DNA from: Limnoperna fortunei
Taxonomy: Eukaryota; Mollusca; Bivalvia; Mytilida; Modiolidae
DNA: 64,000 nt
Assembly (NCBI GenBank): GCA_944474755.1
Contig: OX104114.1
Span: forward strand, 41,419,070 to 41,483,069
Direction of reading: 5' to 3'
In this document: positions 35,118 to 45,215 of the stretch, piece by piece
How the letters are laid out: each line of letters starts with the position of its first letter
How positions within the stretch are numbered: the first letter of the stretch is position 1
The notes under the pieces: model-generated
Database searches by the model: none
Seen by the model: the letters and a program-made list of their open reading frames with translations, nothing else
Told to the model about the DNA's origin: nothing
Translations under genes and position numbers: made by a program

Positions 35118-36185
35118 AATAAGAAACGGTGCAAAAACAATAAGTCGCCAAAACTTCGTTTTGGGCGACTTAATAATGTGTTGGGATGCTAACAAAGAAG
35201 TCGCCCCAAAACCCCACGCATCAAATTCCATTAAAATCGGACAACGTTTCAAATTTGACGCGTTTTTGGCGGTCATTTCGAAACGCTAGGTGGAAAAAAA
35301 ATTGGATTTCTACTCTGGACACTTAAATCCACCTACCCACCAAATTGTGTTGCAATCGGAGCATGTTAAATGTCATCGAGATCGCATAACGTTGAAAATT
35401 ATACACGGTTTTAGCGGCCATTTTGAAACCGGACGTCAGAGAAAAAATTTAAAGGTACTGTTTCACTCCAAATACTAACATCTACCTCCATACCAAATTT
35501 CGTTGAATTCGGACCACGTGAAAATTTTAGCCATTTTTGGGTGGGTGTCGTCAAGTGGCGGCCATTGCGGCCATTATCAAAATTCTGACTATTGACTGCA
35601 CCCCTCCATATGCCCATCTACAACTTTGCCAAGTTTATTTTGATTCTATTAAGGCGTCTTTGAGAAACGTGTCGGACAAGTTCACGATCTAGAAAAAGGA
35701 TTGATTGATTGATTAATGGTGTTTAACGCCCGAGCAGCAATATCTAGAAAAAGGAGAAACCGGAATAATAATAATAATAAGAAGAAGAAGAAGAGGAAAC
35801 GGTGCAAAAACAATAAGTCGCCAAGACTTCGTTTTGGGCGACTTAATAATTAAACATGATTATGACCTTATGGATCATAACTGGCTCCCAAACGACCCCC
35901 ATGGACACACGAGTTCAGACATCCATTCGCAGCAACTTTATCTACCTGGAAACCAAGTTTCGTGCAAATCGTAGCATTTTCCAATTTTGTCGGCCATCTT
36001 GGATTCAAAATGGCTGCCATAAAAAGTCAACATGTGCGTCATATGGTGCGGTATAACATAAGTTGCTATTTTTGGGTGCGTGTCGTCAAGTGGCCGCCAT
36101 TTTGAAATGGCAGCCATTATCAAAATTCTGACTATTGACTGCACCCCTCAATATGTCGGTCTACACCTTTGCCAAGTTTCATTAA

Positions 36186-36500
36186 CAATTCGTTTAAACG
36201 TATGTTTTTATTTTATTATAAATGGTAAAATAAATGTATATATTATATACAAATGACGTAGAATCCGTTTTATCTTTAAATTATTAATTTATACGAATCC
36301 GTCAATAAACTAACCGATTTATGCATAAAATTAAATGACGGTTTCTGAATCGCACTGATTGGACTGATCGCACTGATCGCTGACGGTTACCAAGGTAATG
36401 ACGGATTCATAATTTTGGACGGATGTAGTCTTCATCAATCAGTCAGCGATCCGTTAGCGTTCCAAAATCCGTCAGCAATCAGTTATCGTTGCAAGTACTG
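36186..36500. repeat. Interspersed repeat rich in GATCAGTCAGC / CCGTCA words
   Basis: Contains CTGATCGCTGACGGT, gatccgttagcg, CCGTCAGCAATCAGTTA and other short phrases. Diverged matches occur at 62155-62320 and 62785-62890. Confidence 0.6.
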
Positions 36501-36524
36501 TAATCAATCTGTTAAGTCATTGAT

Positions 36525-36655
36525 GCCTCTTATAGTCAAATGGTTAAATCACAGTGTCTCATGACCATATAGTCAGATAATTAAATCATGGTTATGTAAT
36601 ATAGTCACATTGTTAAATAATGTGTGCCTCATAGTCAGATTTTTAAATACACTAC
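36525..36655 (+). repeat. Short tandem repeat, ~4 copies of a ~35-45-bp unit
   Basis: Unit approximately ATAGTCARATNRTTAAAT followed by a variable tgtg/ctcat part. Confidence 0.7.
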
Positions 36656-36774
36656 AACATAATTTACTGGAATGAAACAAAACACATAGAATTTTATATA
36701 AATACGGAGATCATATGATTGTTTATTTAATTTTTGTGTTGTTTGTTTTTTTAAATTTGATTATATATACATAA

Positions 36775-37250
36775 TCACCGTTGTAACGCTGTGGCACCAA
36801 TTCGCCTGCACTATGTGCAGCGGTCTAGACCCCTCGGCCAAATCCGCTTTATAAAAATATAGCTTCATTAACCGGGGTGTATCGTAGACATAGACATAGT
36901 ACATTTGTGCTAGCGTGTTACGATGGAATTCTTGTAACCAATGCGTATTATTCTGACAGTAATATAATTCAGCATTTTTTGTAAAATTTATATAGGATGA
37001 CAAAGTTACTTCTCATACAGTCACAGTAAGTAAATTATTTACAAACGTCTAAGTATTGTGACAATTCACCCGGCTAATGAAGCTATATTTTTATATAGCG
37101 GATTTGGCCGAGGGGTCTAGACCGCTGGATGTAGTGCAGGCGATTTGGTGGCATAGTGTCACAAAGGTGTGAGTTCGATTCCCGCTGAGGGTAAGCAAAA
37201 TTTGACAGTGTTAAAAATCTAATTCTAACTGTGTTGGGCTTAATTTGTAG
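36775..37250. repeat. Head-to-head pair of tRNA-like repeat modules
   Basis: The minus-strand module occupies about 36775-36851 and the plus-strand module starts at 37099. Both carry the A box TGGCCGAGGGGTCTAGAC and a B box; the plus copy has GAGTTCGATTCCC. The ~250 bp between them is the unit body seen in the 10.5-12.6-kb array, in reverse orientation, followed by a short gttaatgaagctata-like end. Both copies are diverged from that array. Confidence 0.8.
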
Positions 37251-37254
37251 ACGG

Positions 37255-37440
37255 GGGGAAAGATTTGAAAACCCCAGAATTTCTGCAGATAAACTGGTAA
37301 TCCTTATTAATTAAGGTTGAAGTGGAGTGCGCCCTCCACAGTATGGATTGAACCCACAATCTCATCGTTGACATGTCAGACAATAATAAATACCTAACTG
37401 CCTTAAACACAACCACAGAGAACCATAAAAATGTAAACAA
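37255..37440 (-). repeat. SINE-like element with tRNA-derived head
   Basis: On the minus strand an A box-like TTTAAGGCAGTTAGG (about 37388-37402) and a B box GGGTTCAATCC (about 37350) are followed by ctccacttcaacc and a body with TTAATTAATAAGGATTACC. Layout and wording resemble tRNA-derived molluscan SINEs as I remember them; no search was made. The 3' end lies next to the tRNA-like unit at 37250. Confidence 0.5.
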
Positions 37441-37599
37441 ATAAATTTAAACAAATTAGTTAAATTATTCAGCATTCATGTCATATTAAAAACAAAATAA
37501 TTGGTCCGCATTTGTACTAGATTTTTTTAATAGTATAGTATAATTGATACTGCAGACCCGAATCAATTCGAACAGTGTGTACTGCATTTGTATAAATGA

Positions 37600-37835
37600 T
37601 GTTTTGTTATAAGAAAATAGCAAAGAAAACCGGCCGAACAACAAGAGCCAAAAGCCAAGGGACAGTAACTAATCCGGATATAGACAAACACAACACAAAA
37701 ACCAAAAACATAAGACACAGAAAGAGAGTAACCCGAACCCAATAAAAACCATGGGCGCACTTAGGTGCTCCATACGAGTAAGCAGTGCTTGCCTCTAATT
37801 AGACAACCGTCGTGTTACTCATTGTCTTGGAAGGG
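37600..37835 (+). repeat. Interspersed repeat, counterpart of 12.78-13.0 kb
   Basis: Carries GGTGCTCC, gcagtgcttgcctctaatt and gtcgtgttactc in inverted order relative to the other copy. The minus frame at 37563-37760 is part of the repeat. Confidence 0.65.
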
Positions 37836-37839
37836 GAAA

Positions 37840-38990
37840 AGTTAAATCCAGGAATAGGAAACACCAGCTATGACTCAGCGAAAATGTCATCGTATTTGAG
37901 ACACTGATTTACCACAACGATCAATTAAGTCGTGGTGCCGACCATAGAAAAGTCAACAGCAGTGATCGGTCTAGAAAATCGGAATAACGATCGCAGGATC
38001 TAGAATAACGTATAAATTGTGAAATGTACACACCATACGCTGCTGAAGCTGCTGTAATGTTGCTGTTGATGAACAGGAAGTTGACAAATGGAAAGTTGAA
38101 GTCATCACGCTTGTCGTAGTCTAGTTTGTAGTTTTCCTGAGTCTATTTCTAGAAGTAGGTCTAAGCAGATAAAACCGGTTCGTTCTCCTTCTCCGTTCCA
38201 ATAACATTTTAGTCCAAAATTGCACAAAAAACCATCTCGTTATAGCCAGATAAATATCGACATCACCATATTGCAAAATGGGGGGTGGGGGGGGGGCTGG
38301 GGGTTAGTCAAGCCATTTAAGAAATAACTCTTCCGGGTTTGGTGTTGTACCCATTTACCCACGGGCCGTGCCTATATTTTCGATTATATTATACCATGTT
38401 ATAAGGAGACTCATTTTCCATTTGTAATATAACAATTAAAGACTTAATTCTTCGGTCAATACGCTTTATAAGGATCTTGTAGAATGACAATATCATTCTA
38501 TAAGTTCCTGACCTCTACAAAACTCAATAATTGAATAATATCTGTGGTTTGCTCATACCTTTTATCAGAAAAAATTTGTTGCAAAACTGTTGGAATATTC
38601 AATACGATCTGCATTTTGCAAAAACCATTAAAAACATTCCAAACTTCACAACCTCTCTCTTATATTGTTTTATACCAACACAAACATATATATTTGGTTT
38701 GTCCTTACTTTTCGTTATGAATAGTTGGAGTCTGTAACCCATTTTAAATATAAAACACAATTTGCAATACAACATTTTAAACAATGATTCATTTATTCCT
38801 TATGTGATTCATTTTGACACGTTCTAAAGTTATTTTTATAGTCCCAAATCCTTCAAATATTTGTGTTTTGTATACTTATAATAATTAGTGGAAAAATACA
38901 TGCATGAAAATTCATTTGAGTAGTTATACTTAACTAATACAAATTATTTATATGTTCAGAATGTTCTAGCGGATACAATATACAATGCCT
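37840..38990. other. No gene; one G-rich tract
   Basis: No supported coding region. A G-rich run at about 38279-38306 (G6-T-G10-CT-G5) could form a quadruplex. Frames at 38531-38784 are unremarkable. Confidence 0.5.
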
Positions 38991-38994
38991 TGCT

Positions 38995-39410
38995 CGTTTT
39001 AAAATTAAGAAATAATTTAAGGAGGCTATGGTTTATCATTGTTTTAAAACTGGATGACCATTTCTGTAGCATTATTTTATTCTGAGCGACATAGATGGCC
39101 ATACCGTTGTAAAACAATGATAATCCGCAGCCTACGTGAATTAAGACAATAACGGTACATTTAGGATATTGACGACAGCCAACGCCATTTTCACAATAAA
39201 TTGCAACCAATAATTTTTTAAAAGCTTAATACTCCATATACGCAAAAGCTTTCCGGTGAGAGTTACGGTTTAGTAAACTGAAAAGCCCTTTAAGACTCGC
39301 CCTTCGTTTGTTGCTCGTACAAACATATTTTTTTCTACCACGGAATTGTGGCTTCGAAAAATTTAAAGCACGTCTTATTAGAATATCCGATACATCATGG
39401 CTTATGATTA
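38995..39410. repeat. Diverged copy of the 13.6-14.3-kb fold-back family
   Basis: The inverted arms (near 39003-39052 and 39100-39142) are less well paired than at 13.8 kb. They are followed by agctttccggtgagagtta, cgcccttcg, taccacggaattgtgg and tttaaagcacgtc in the same order. Confidence 0.7.
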
Positions 39411-39714
39411 ATGTCTTGAATAGTACACCCAATTACGGGATATTTCATTCGCGCATTTACTTGTATCACCGTCGCTCAAATAAATGGACCTTTCATGTTA
39501 ATTAACGTACAATTATACCTATTAAAAAGAATATTATCAATAATAATTTAAATACCCACTGAGATGCACAGATTAAGAGTTCTTTTTAAACATTTTATAT
39601 ATTACGTATATGTCATCTAAGGTGTCCGCATACCAGTTTCTACCGGCTTCTAAGGTAAGTACACGCATTTAATGTGTAATTATTTTAAAATGGTCAATTT
39701 CTTATGTATTTTAA

Positions 39715-39919
39715 GTCATTTGATATTGATAATGCGTCCGAGTGGTTCAAACTGTATTGCTTTGTGCAAGATGATCAAATGTACTCTGTGTCTGAGACGG
39801 TCGAACTGTATTGCGTTGTTAATATGGTCCAACTGTAATTCTATGTCCAAGACAGACAAACTATATTTTATAAAAGATGAACGACTATTAATATTGACGT
39901 GTATTACGTTTAAATGGTA
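39715..39919 (+). repeat. Left part of a split tandem repeat
   Basis: Units of about 35-45 bp with TCCGAGTGGTTCAAACTGTATT-type wording (for example near 39737, 39798 and 39825). The array stops where the TTAA-flanked element begins and resumes on its other side. Confidence 0.65.
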
Positions 39920-39923
39920 TTAA

Positions 39924-40533
39924 GGGGATGCAGGACACCATCCGTTATTTTGTGAAAATTTCAAAATAGAAAGAACATTTTTATTTATGGTAAATTAAAA
40001 AAATAATTTCTTTCATTTTTAACTCTTAATTTCAATAAAATTAAAATAATAATGACATAATTATACCTATATTATTACATCAATTTATTAATGATTTAAA
40101 TAAAAAGCTTTCGCATAAAAGAGTTCGGTATTGGCAAAAATAATAAAAATGAAATTGTTAACAATGGAGGTAATTTTGACCTAAACATACCATTTTTAGC
40201 ACTTTTTGACGTTTTTTTTTTCAAAATGGACAAAAATCAGAGACCCCTATTTTGTTTCCATTACTACAATGTATATCAATTGCTTGGCATTATATAAAAA
40301 AAATTGGAAAAATTCATTGCACAGAATTTTGAAATCTTTCATTTTAGTGCTTTTCTCTTCTCTGTAAAATCTATTAGAAAATTTAAAGTTTCAATACGAA
40401 GTCCCCCAAAAATAAGCTTTGACACCCCTATTTTTTATTTTGAATTATGATAACTTGTTTAAAAAACTAACTTCATGTCAAATTTAAAGAAAATTCATTG
40501 ACAAATTTTCCAGTGAAACTGTCCTGCATCCCC
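39924..40533. mobile_element. 610-bp MITE with TTAA target duplication
   Basis: The terminal inverted repeats GGGGATGCAGGACA (39924-39937) and TGTCCTGCATCCCC (40520-40533) are perfect complements. They are flanked on both sides by TTAA (39920-39923 and 40534-40537). TTAA duplication is typical of piggyBac and Kolobok-type elements. There is no transposase inside, so it is non-autonomous. It sits inside a tandem array and splits it. Confidence 0.85.
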
Positions 40534-40537
40534 TTAA

Positions 40538-40780
40538 CGTGTCCGAGTAGGTCAAACTGTATTATTGCAGATCTGTGTTAATGGTCTAAAACTGAATAAT
40601 TCTACAATGATCAATATGAACGAACTAAATTACTATGCACTTGCATTCGTCAGTGGCGTATGTCAGTGTTATATAAAAATATTTCTGAGATGGTTCAACA
40701 ATATGTGCCTTGAAAGGAACAACTTTAAAACTCTAACCGAGACCGTCAAACTGTGACCGAGACGGACAAACGAAATTTCT
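40538..40780 (+). repeat. Right part of the split tandem repeat
   Basis: Starts with GTGTCCGAGTAGGTCAAACTG and ends with CCGAGACCGTCAAACTG and CCGAGACGGACAAACG. These match the units at 39.72-39.90 kb. Confidence 0.65.
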
Positions 40781-40784
40781 GTTA

Positions 40785-42457
40785 GTCGGTAGTTTAGATT
40801 GTGTCAGTGTCCTTCAGTACATGTACGTGATGGGGATGTTTTAGTTACTGGTAATCTAGGAGGAAAACAGTAATTTTGCATCGGAATCGTATGTGTCAGG
40901 TTGATGGAGAGTTGACGATCCCGTGAAGTTTGATGTGACTATTCCAAGCCATTTGTTTGTGCTGTCGGTTTTATCGTTTCTGTCGCTGTTGTTCGTGAAC
41001 ATATAAAAGTATGTAGCATTGGTTTTCAACTCAGTATTTAACTTAGGGTTTAGAAGGTAACCATTGATGCGTGTTGCTTTTCGTACTGTAGATACATGTA
41101 TATTACAGGCGCGTAGCTGCCTATACGCGAGTACGCTGTTGAATCAACATGACTTTGACAGAGACAAATAAATAGCAATCAATCACTGCAATCAATAAAC
41201 TGTTCATTTTCAGTACCAAATAAAGCACCTTAGAACTCTCCAAGATGACCAAATTGCGCCATTGTTTTTATAATTTGCGAGGGGGTGTAATGCCCCCGGA
41301 CCCCCCTTCTTATTTTTGTGAATTCACATTGTAACTAGTGTAGATACGCTCATGTATAATCGTAGTGTTAGTTTACGTACTATAAACAAATGGTTCTCCT
41401 GTAATCCTACAACTGTATATAAATTGTCGTTGAATTGTATCTGTGTTGTATTTTTGTGCACCTATTATGTAAGCGGTGTGCATTTAAATTATTATTTAAT
41501 GTATATAACGTGTCCGAATAGCGTAATATGTATGGAATGTGTATAAGTTGGGTAAAATTGCCGGTAATTTCAATAGTGTTCCGTAATTAATCGATTGATT
41601 GCCAAGTATAGCACTGTACCATGTAACTTATATCCAGGACAATCGTAACGTAGATACTTAGGCATCTAAATTAATAATATTAAAGATTTACGATATGTGT
41701 TTACATGGCTTAAATGTTAGATATAAAATAATTTAAATGCGTTTAATTTTATTTATATTATATATTTGTCAAAATTGTAATGGAATATTTCGGCTAAAAT
41801 ACATAGTATGGAATAATAATGATAATGATAATAATAATAATAGGGAGATTTTCCATATTAAGTCAGCCATTTCTGTTTCTGAATGAAGGGATCTAATGTT
41901 TTTTACCAACGTTCGGTTTCTTTCGGGACGTACAATGGTATTTGGACAAACCGCGCAACTTTTCCCGCCTCAACTGCAGACGACATTACCGGAAAGATTT
42001 TAATAGACAACAATGAAATGTTCCTAACGTACACTTTCGTTCAATTTAGGTCAAATTTTACTATGGAAGATCGCCTTGTCAAAATGGAAAAACCGACGCA
42101 TTTCAAAATGTTCAAACCATTCAAACCTTTCATCAACCCAATCGTTAGAACGCTGTAGGAAAAGATGACGAGAGAGCAATTACAGATTTAAATTTAATCT
42201 GTAATAAGATTGCTAAAATATTAATTATGTTTAGTGTGTAATCGCAAAAAAAATCGTCCACCTTCATACATCATTGCACATGTATCCCATGCATGCGCTT
42301 GTGGAATCATGATAAATATCAAAAACATTGTCTTGTTATGTTCGATTTGTTGAGACCTTATTCATATAAAACAAAATCTTCCAGTCTACTTAAACAGTTG
42401 ACGTGTTTCATTTATCACGTGCAAGAGACATAATGGGTTCCCAGTAATGGACCACAG
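40785..42457. other. No confident gene
   Basis: Frames at 41352-41546 and 41883-42158 start with ATG but show no domain, and no splice structure supports them. A phrase near 41275-41310 (gagggggtgtaatgcccccgg) is palindrome-like and low-complexity. Confidence 0.45.
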
Positions 42458-42586
42458 AGCTTTATCTTCAGGTTATAAAACAAATTCCTCAGCCACCTCA
42501 CAGTAAGAATAAGTATCTTCCCAAGCTCTGGACGCGTTATAAAGCTCTTGCCATGGGTAAATGCATGCAGACAGTCAAGTATTCAG
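42458..42586 (+). other. Possible orphan coding exon
   Basis: An open frame of about 43 residues (ELYLQVIKQIPQPPH, then KNKYLPKLWTRYKALAMGK) lies between a candidate acceptor (ccacag, AG at 42456-42457) and a donor (GT at 42587-42588). It has clearly higher GC than its surroundings. I do not recognise the protein and found no partner exon in phase. It could also be part of an unknown repeat. Confidence 0.25.
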
Positions 42587-42589
42587 GTA

Positions 42590-43640
42590 CTAGTAATTTT
42601 GAGGATAATGTGAACACAACATAGATTTTTTAATGGTTACTGATTACACTTTTTTAAAGAATGTTTATAATACAAGAAGATCGTGAATGACGACAGTTAA
42701 AACTGACATTGTTCTCATGTCATGTTTAATGGAAAATCCATCTTTATTTTAAGTGAACTTTTAATACTTTCAACAGTTGCAACTTTGTATAATTCAGGTT
42801 AGAGAAAAGATTCATTGCTTCCGGTTTAGTCAATAAAATACGCATAGCTTTCTAACACAAATATGTCAATATTAAATGGGCACTGGATTTTGTTGTTTGA
42901 AATATATGTTCGGGTTGCAAACTGTGTACAATCGTCGATATCCGTCACAAACTTGAATTTTATAGTTTGTATGCTATTTTCGTATCGTAGTTTACAAACA
43001 GTAAAGCAATTTGCATTCGACAATTGGGTGTAAATACAGAAATAGGTAAACAATAATACCTAAAACTAAAGACATTATGTTTAAAATAAGTCTGTGATAT
43101 TTCGTCAGGTAATCTTGAACAACAGTTCTGGCTTCAAAAATAGCCATGGAAATATTAGCGGTAAGTTCAGAGATGTTTTCAGTGTCTTTTATTGTTTAAA
43201 TCTTGGTCAGTACTTCCCACCGCATTCACTGAAGAAATTGTATCGGGTAGATTAAACGAACATACTAGTCTGTTATATCCATTATTGACCACTGGTATGT
43301 ATCGGTCATTTATTTTAAACTATGCGTGACTAAAACAAAAAGTAATGTGCACACTTATAATTATTGCTAAAGACAAGGTACCATCCCTGAACATGTTTAA
43401 TTCTTATTACGGCTTTCTACTTTCACAACCTTGCACAACGAACAATTGTTACTTACGTTATTATTTTCCTTGTCACAAAAAGCTTGTGTGCAGGCAAATA
43501 CACTTTGAAATCGTAAAAGATGTCGCAATGAAAGTTGTTCCAACATTGTTGTCAGTAATGGATAGCGACAATTTGTTACACATTGCGCAAGGACCTCCTT
43601 ATGAGTTATTTCCCTTTTTTCCTGCCATTATATACAATTG
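42590..43640. other. No confident gene
   Basis: The frame 43345-43650 has an ATG and 101 codons but no recognisable domain, and it runs into a repeat at its 3' end. Confidence 0.4.
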
Positions 43641-43649
43641 TTACTCTTG

Positions 43650-44240
43650 AACCAGATCTGTTAGAGACTTGGGGTTTTCATGTTGGTCATCTTTAACCTT
43701 GACCTTGAAAAAATCATACGGTAAAAAAATTGTCAAGGTCACATTTTAATTTTTGACCTTGTGCTGTGTACAGATCTTCTTAACCATAAAAGATACAAAA
43801 CTGAAACCTTGACAGAAATGTAGATCTGGTTAAAACTCTTAAATTTGCATATATTTTGATTGATCTTTCTTAGAGTTGTCTTCTGATTCAATGACATATT
43901 ATAAATATCAATATAGTAGTAACTATAAAAGATATTGACATGGGACCTTCACTATCGGTCATTGCACTTTATCTTGAAAAAAGGCGAAAAGGTCAAATGT
44001 TAAGGTCATCGTTTATTTAAGTTACTATGTTGCAGCTATCCTTCTTAACCATAAAAGATACAGAACTGAAATCCAAACAATAATGTAGATTCCATTAAGG
44101 TCTTCAAGTGTCATATACAATTAAACGACTCTAAATAAGAGTTATATCCCCCTGAACACATGACATTAATGATCAAAAGTCATATCTTAATAATTATAAC
44201 TGATATTGACATAATAGCTCTACTGTTCTTCAATGTTTGT
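43650..44240 (+). repeat. Diverged tandem repeat with GGTCAAGGTCA phrases (~263-bp period)
   Basis: The phrase CTTCTTAACCATAAAAGATA occurs at about 43777 and 44040 with similar flanks, including ctgaaa and aatgtaga. GACCTTGACCTTG and aaggtca words accompany it. Such phrases are common in molluscan non-coding DNA. Confidence 0.6.
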
Positions 44241-44498
44241 CTTTAGCATGGTCAAAGTGTTTGTTTTTGAAATTGTGTATTTTTCATGTTTATCAAATGG
44301 TTAATCCTAATTATTCTTTAGTTTTGATACAAAAGTTAGTGGGAAAGCTAATGTTAAGTCTCTTTACTTCCAATTTCATGACAATATTTTGTCTTTAATT
44401 TGTTTATATTGTGAAGTATATAACGAAGGTCAAGGTCATAACAATTAGTCTTTTATACTATTGTAACTGATAATTATGTAAACAGTTTTTCGTTTAAG

Positions 44499-45215
44499 CT
44501 CTCCTGACCGAAAGGGTCAATGTGAGCTATTCTCATCACTTTGCGTCCGTCGTCCGTAACTTTTCACATTTCAATCTTCTTCTCCAAAACCACTTGGCCA
44601 ATTGAATCCAAACTTGACAGGAATGTTTATTGGGTGGTTCTTTACAGAGTTTTTGGTGCTGATCAAATATTAAACATGGCTGCCAGAGCCTTTAATGCAT
44701 TCTCATTGGCTGAATTTAAAAAGTCTTCTCCTCATAAACCGCTTGTCAGATTGATTTGCAATATTGCAGAAATGTACCTCAGATGGTCCTCTACAAAGTT
44801 TGAGTTTTTGTGCTAATCTAAAATCCAAGATGGCCGCCATCGCAGGACATAGTTTTACATAAGACCCTATTGGAAAAACATACAAACAACTACTTTTCAG
44901 AAACTGTTCCACAAAATGAATCGAAATTATGCAGAAATGAAGGTTGGATAGTTATCTTAACAATTTGAGTTTTTCGAGTCAATTGCAAATTGAACATGGC
45001 TTCAAGGGCCACTAATGGGTTCTGATTGGCTGCAATTTCAAAAATCCGTTTTTTTAAACCGCATGCAGATTGATTTGAAATATTGCAACATTCATAGAAA
45101 CAGCATCATCATGTTACATCTCTAGCATTTTATATCAAAATTTGTAAGAAAAGTAATGTCTCTTACAATTTTTATTGTAAGTCAGTTGAGCGATACAGGC
45201 TCCTAAGAGCCTCTA
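44499..45215 (+). mobile_element. Interspersed element with Helitron-like 3' end
   Basis: The start TCTCCTGACCGAAAGGGTCA contains a short hairpin (TGACCgaaaGGGTCA). The end AGGCTCCTAAGAGCCT is a hairpin followed at once by CTAG and a T. A hairpin plus CTRR at the 3' end and TC at the 5' end are Helitron features. The base before the TC is not the expected A, and the 3' hairpin is closer to CTAG than usual. Frames inside (44541-44816 and 44912-44703) are not genes. Confidence 0.45.

Larger units (their letters stand above)
23367..36140 (+). repeat. 12.8-kb mosaic of hairpin-capped GCCGCCATTTT repeat families
   Basis: The whole stretch is built from about fifteen related units in the same orientation. 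Bodies alternate two modules: CGGCCGCCATTTTGAAA with its reverse, and CCAAATTTCGTCTAAATCGG-like phrases, at ~100-250-bp spacing. Three families (A, B, C) differ in sequence but share one plan: a 5' hairpin directly followed by AAGTCGCC or GCTCCC; the body; an (AAT)n tract; the box GAAACGGAGCAAAAACAATA; and a 3' hairpin whose right arm complements the 5' AAGTCGCC or GCTCCC. No intact protein gene lies inside; the many minus-strand frames are near-copies of one another because the DNA is repeated. The units are probably non-autonomous mobile elements amplified in tandem. Confidence 0.85.

Noticed and set aside
38279..38306. G-rich tract as a regulatory quadruplex
   Set aside because: The sequence could fold, but there is no gene nearby and a simple G run is enough to explain it.
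44541..44816. 91-codon gene
   Set aside because: Lies within the interspersed element at 44.5-45.2 kb; no domain, and an opposite-strand frame is equally open.
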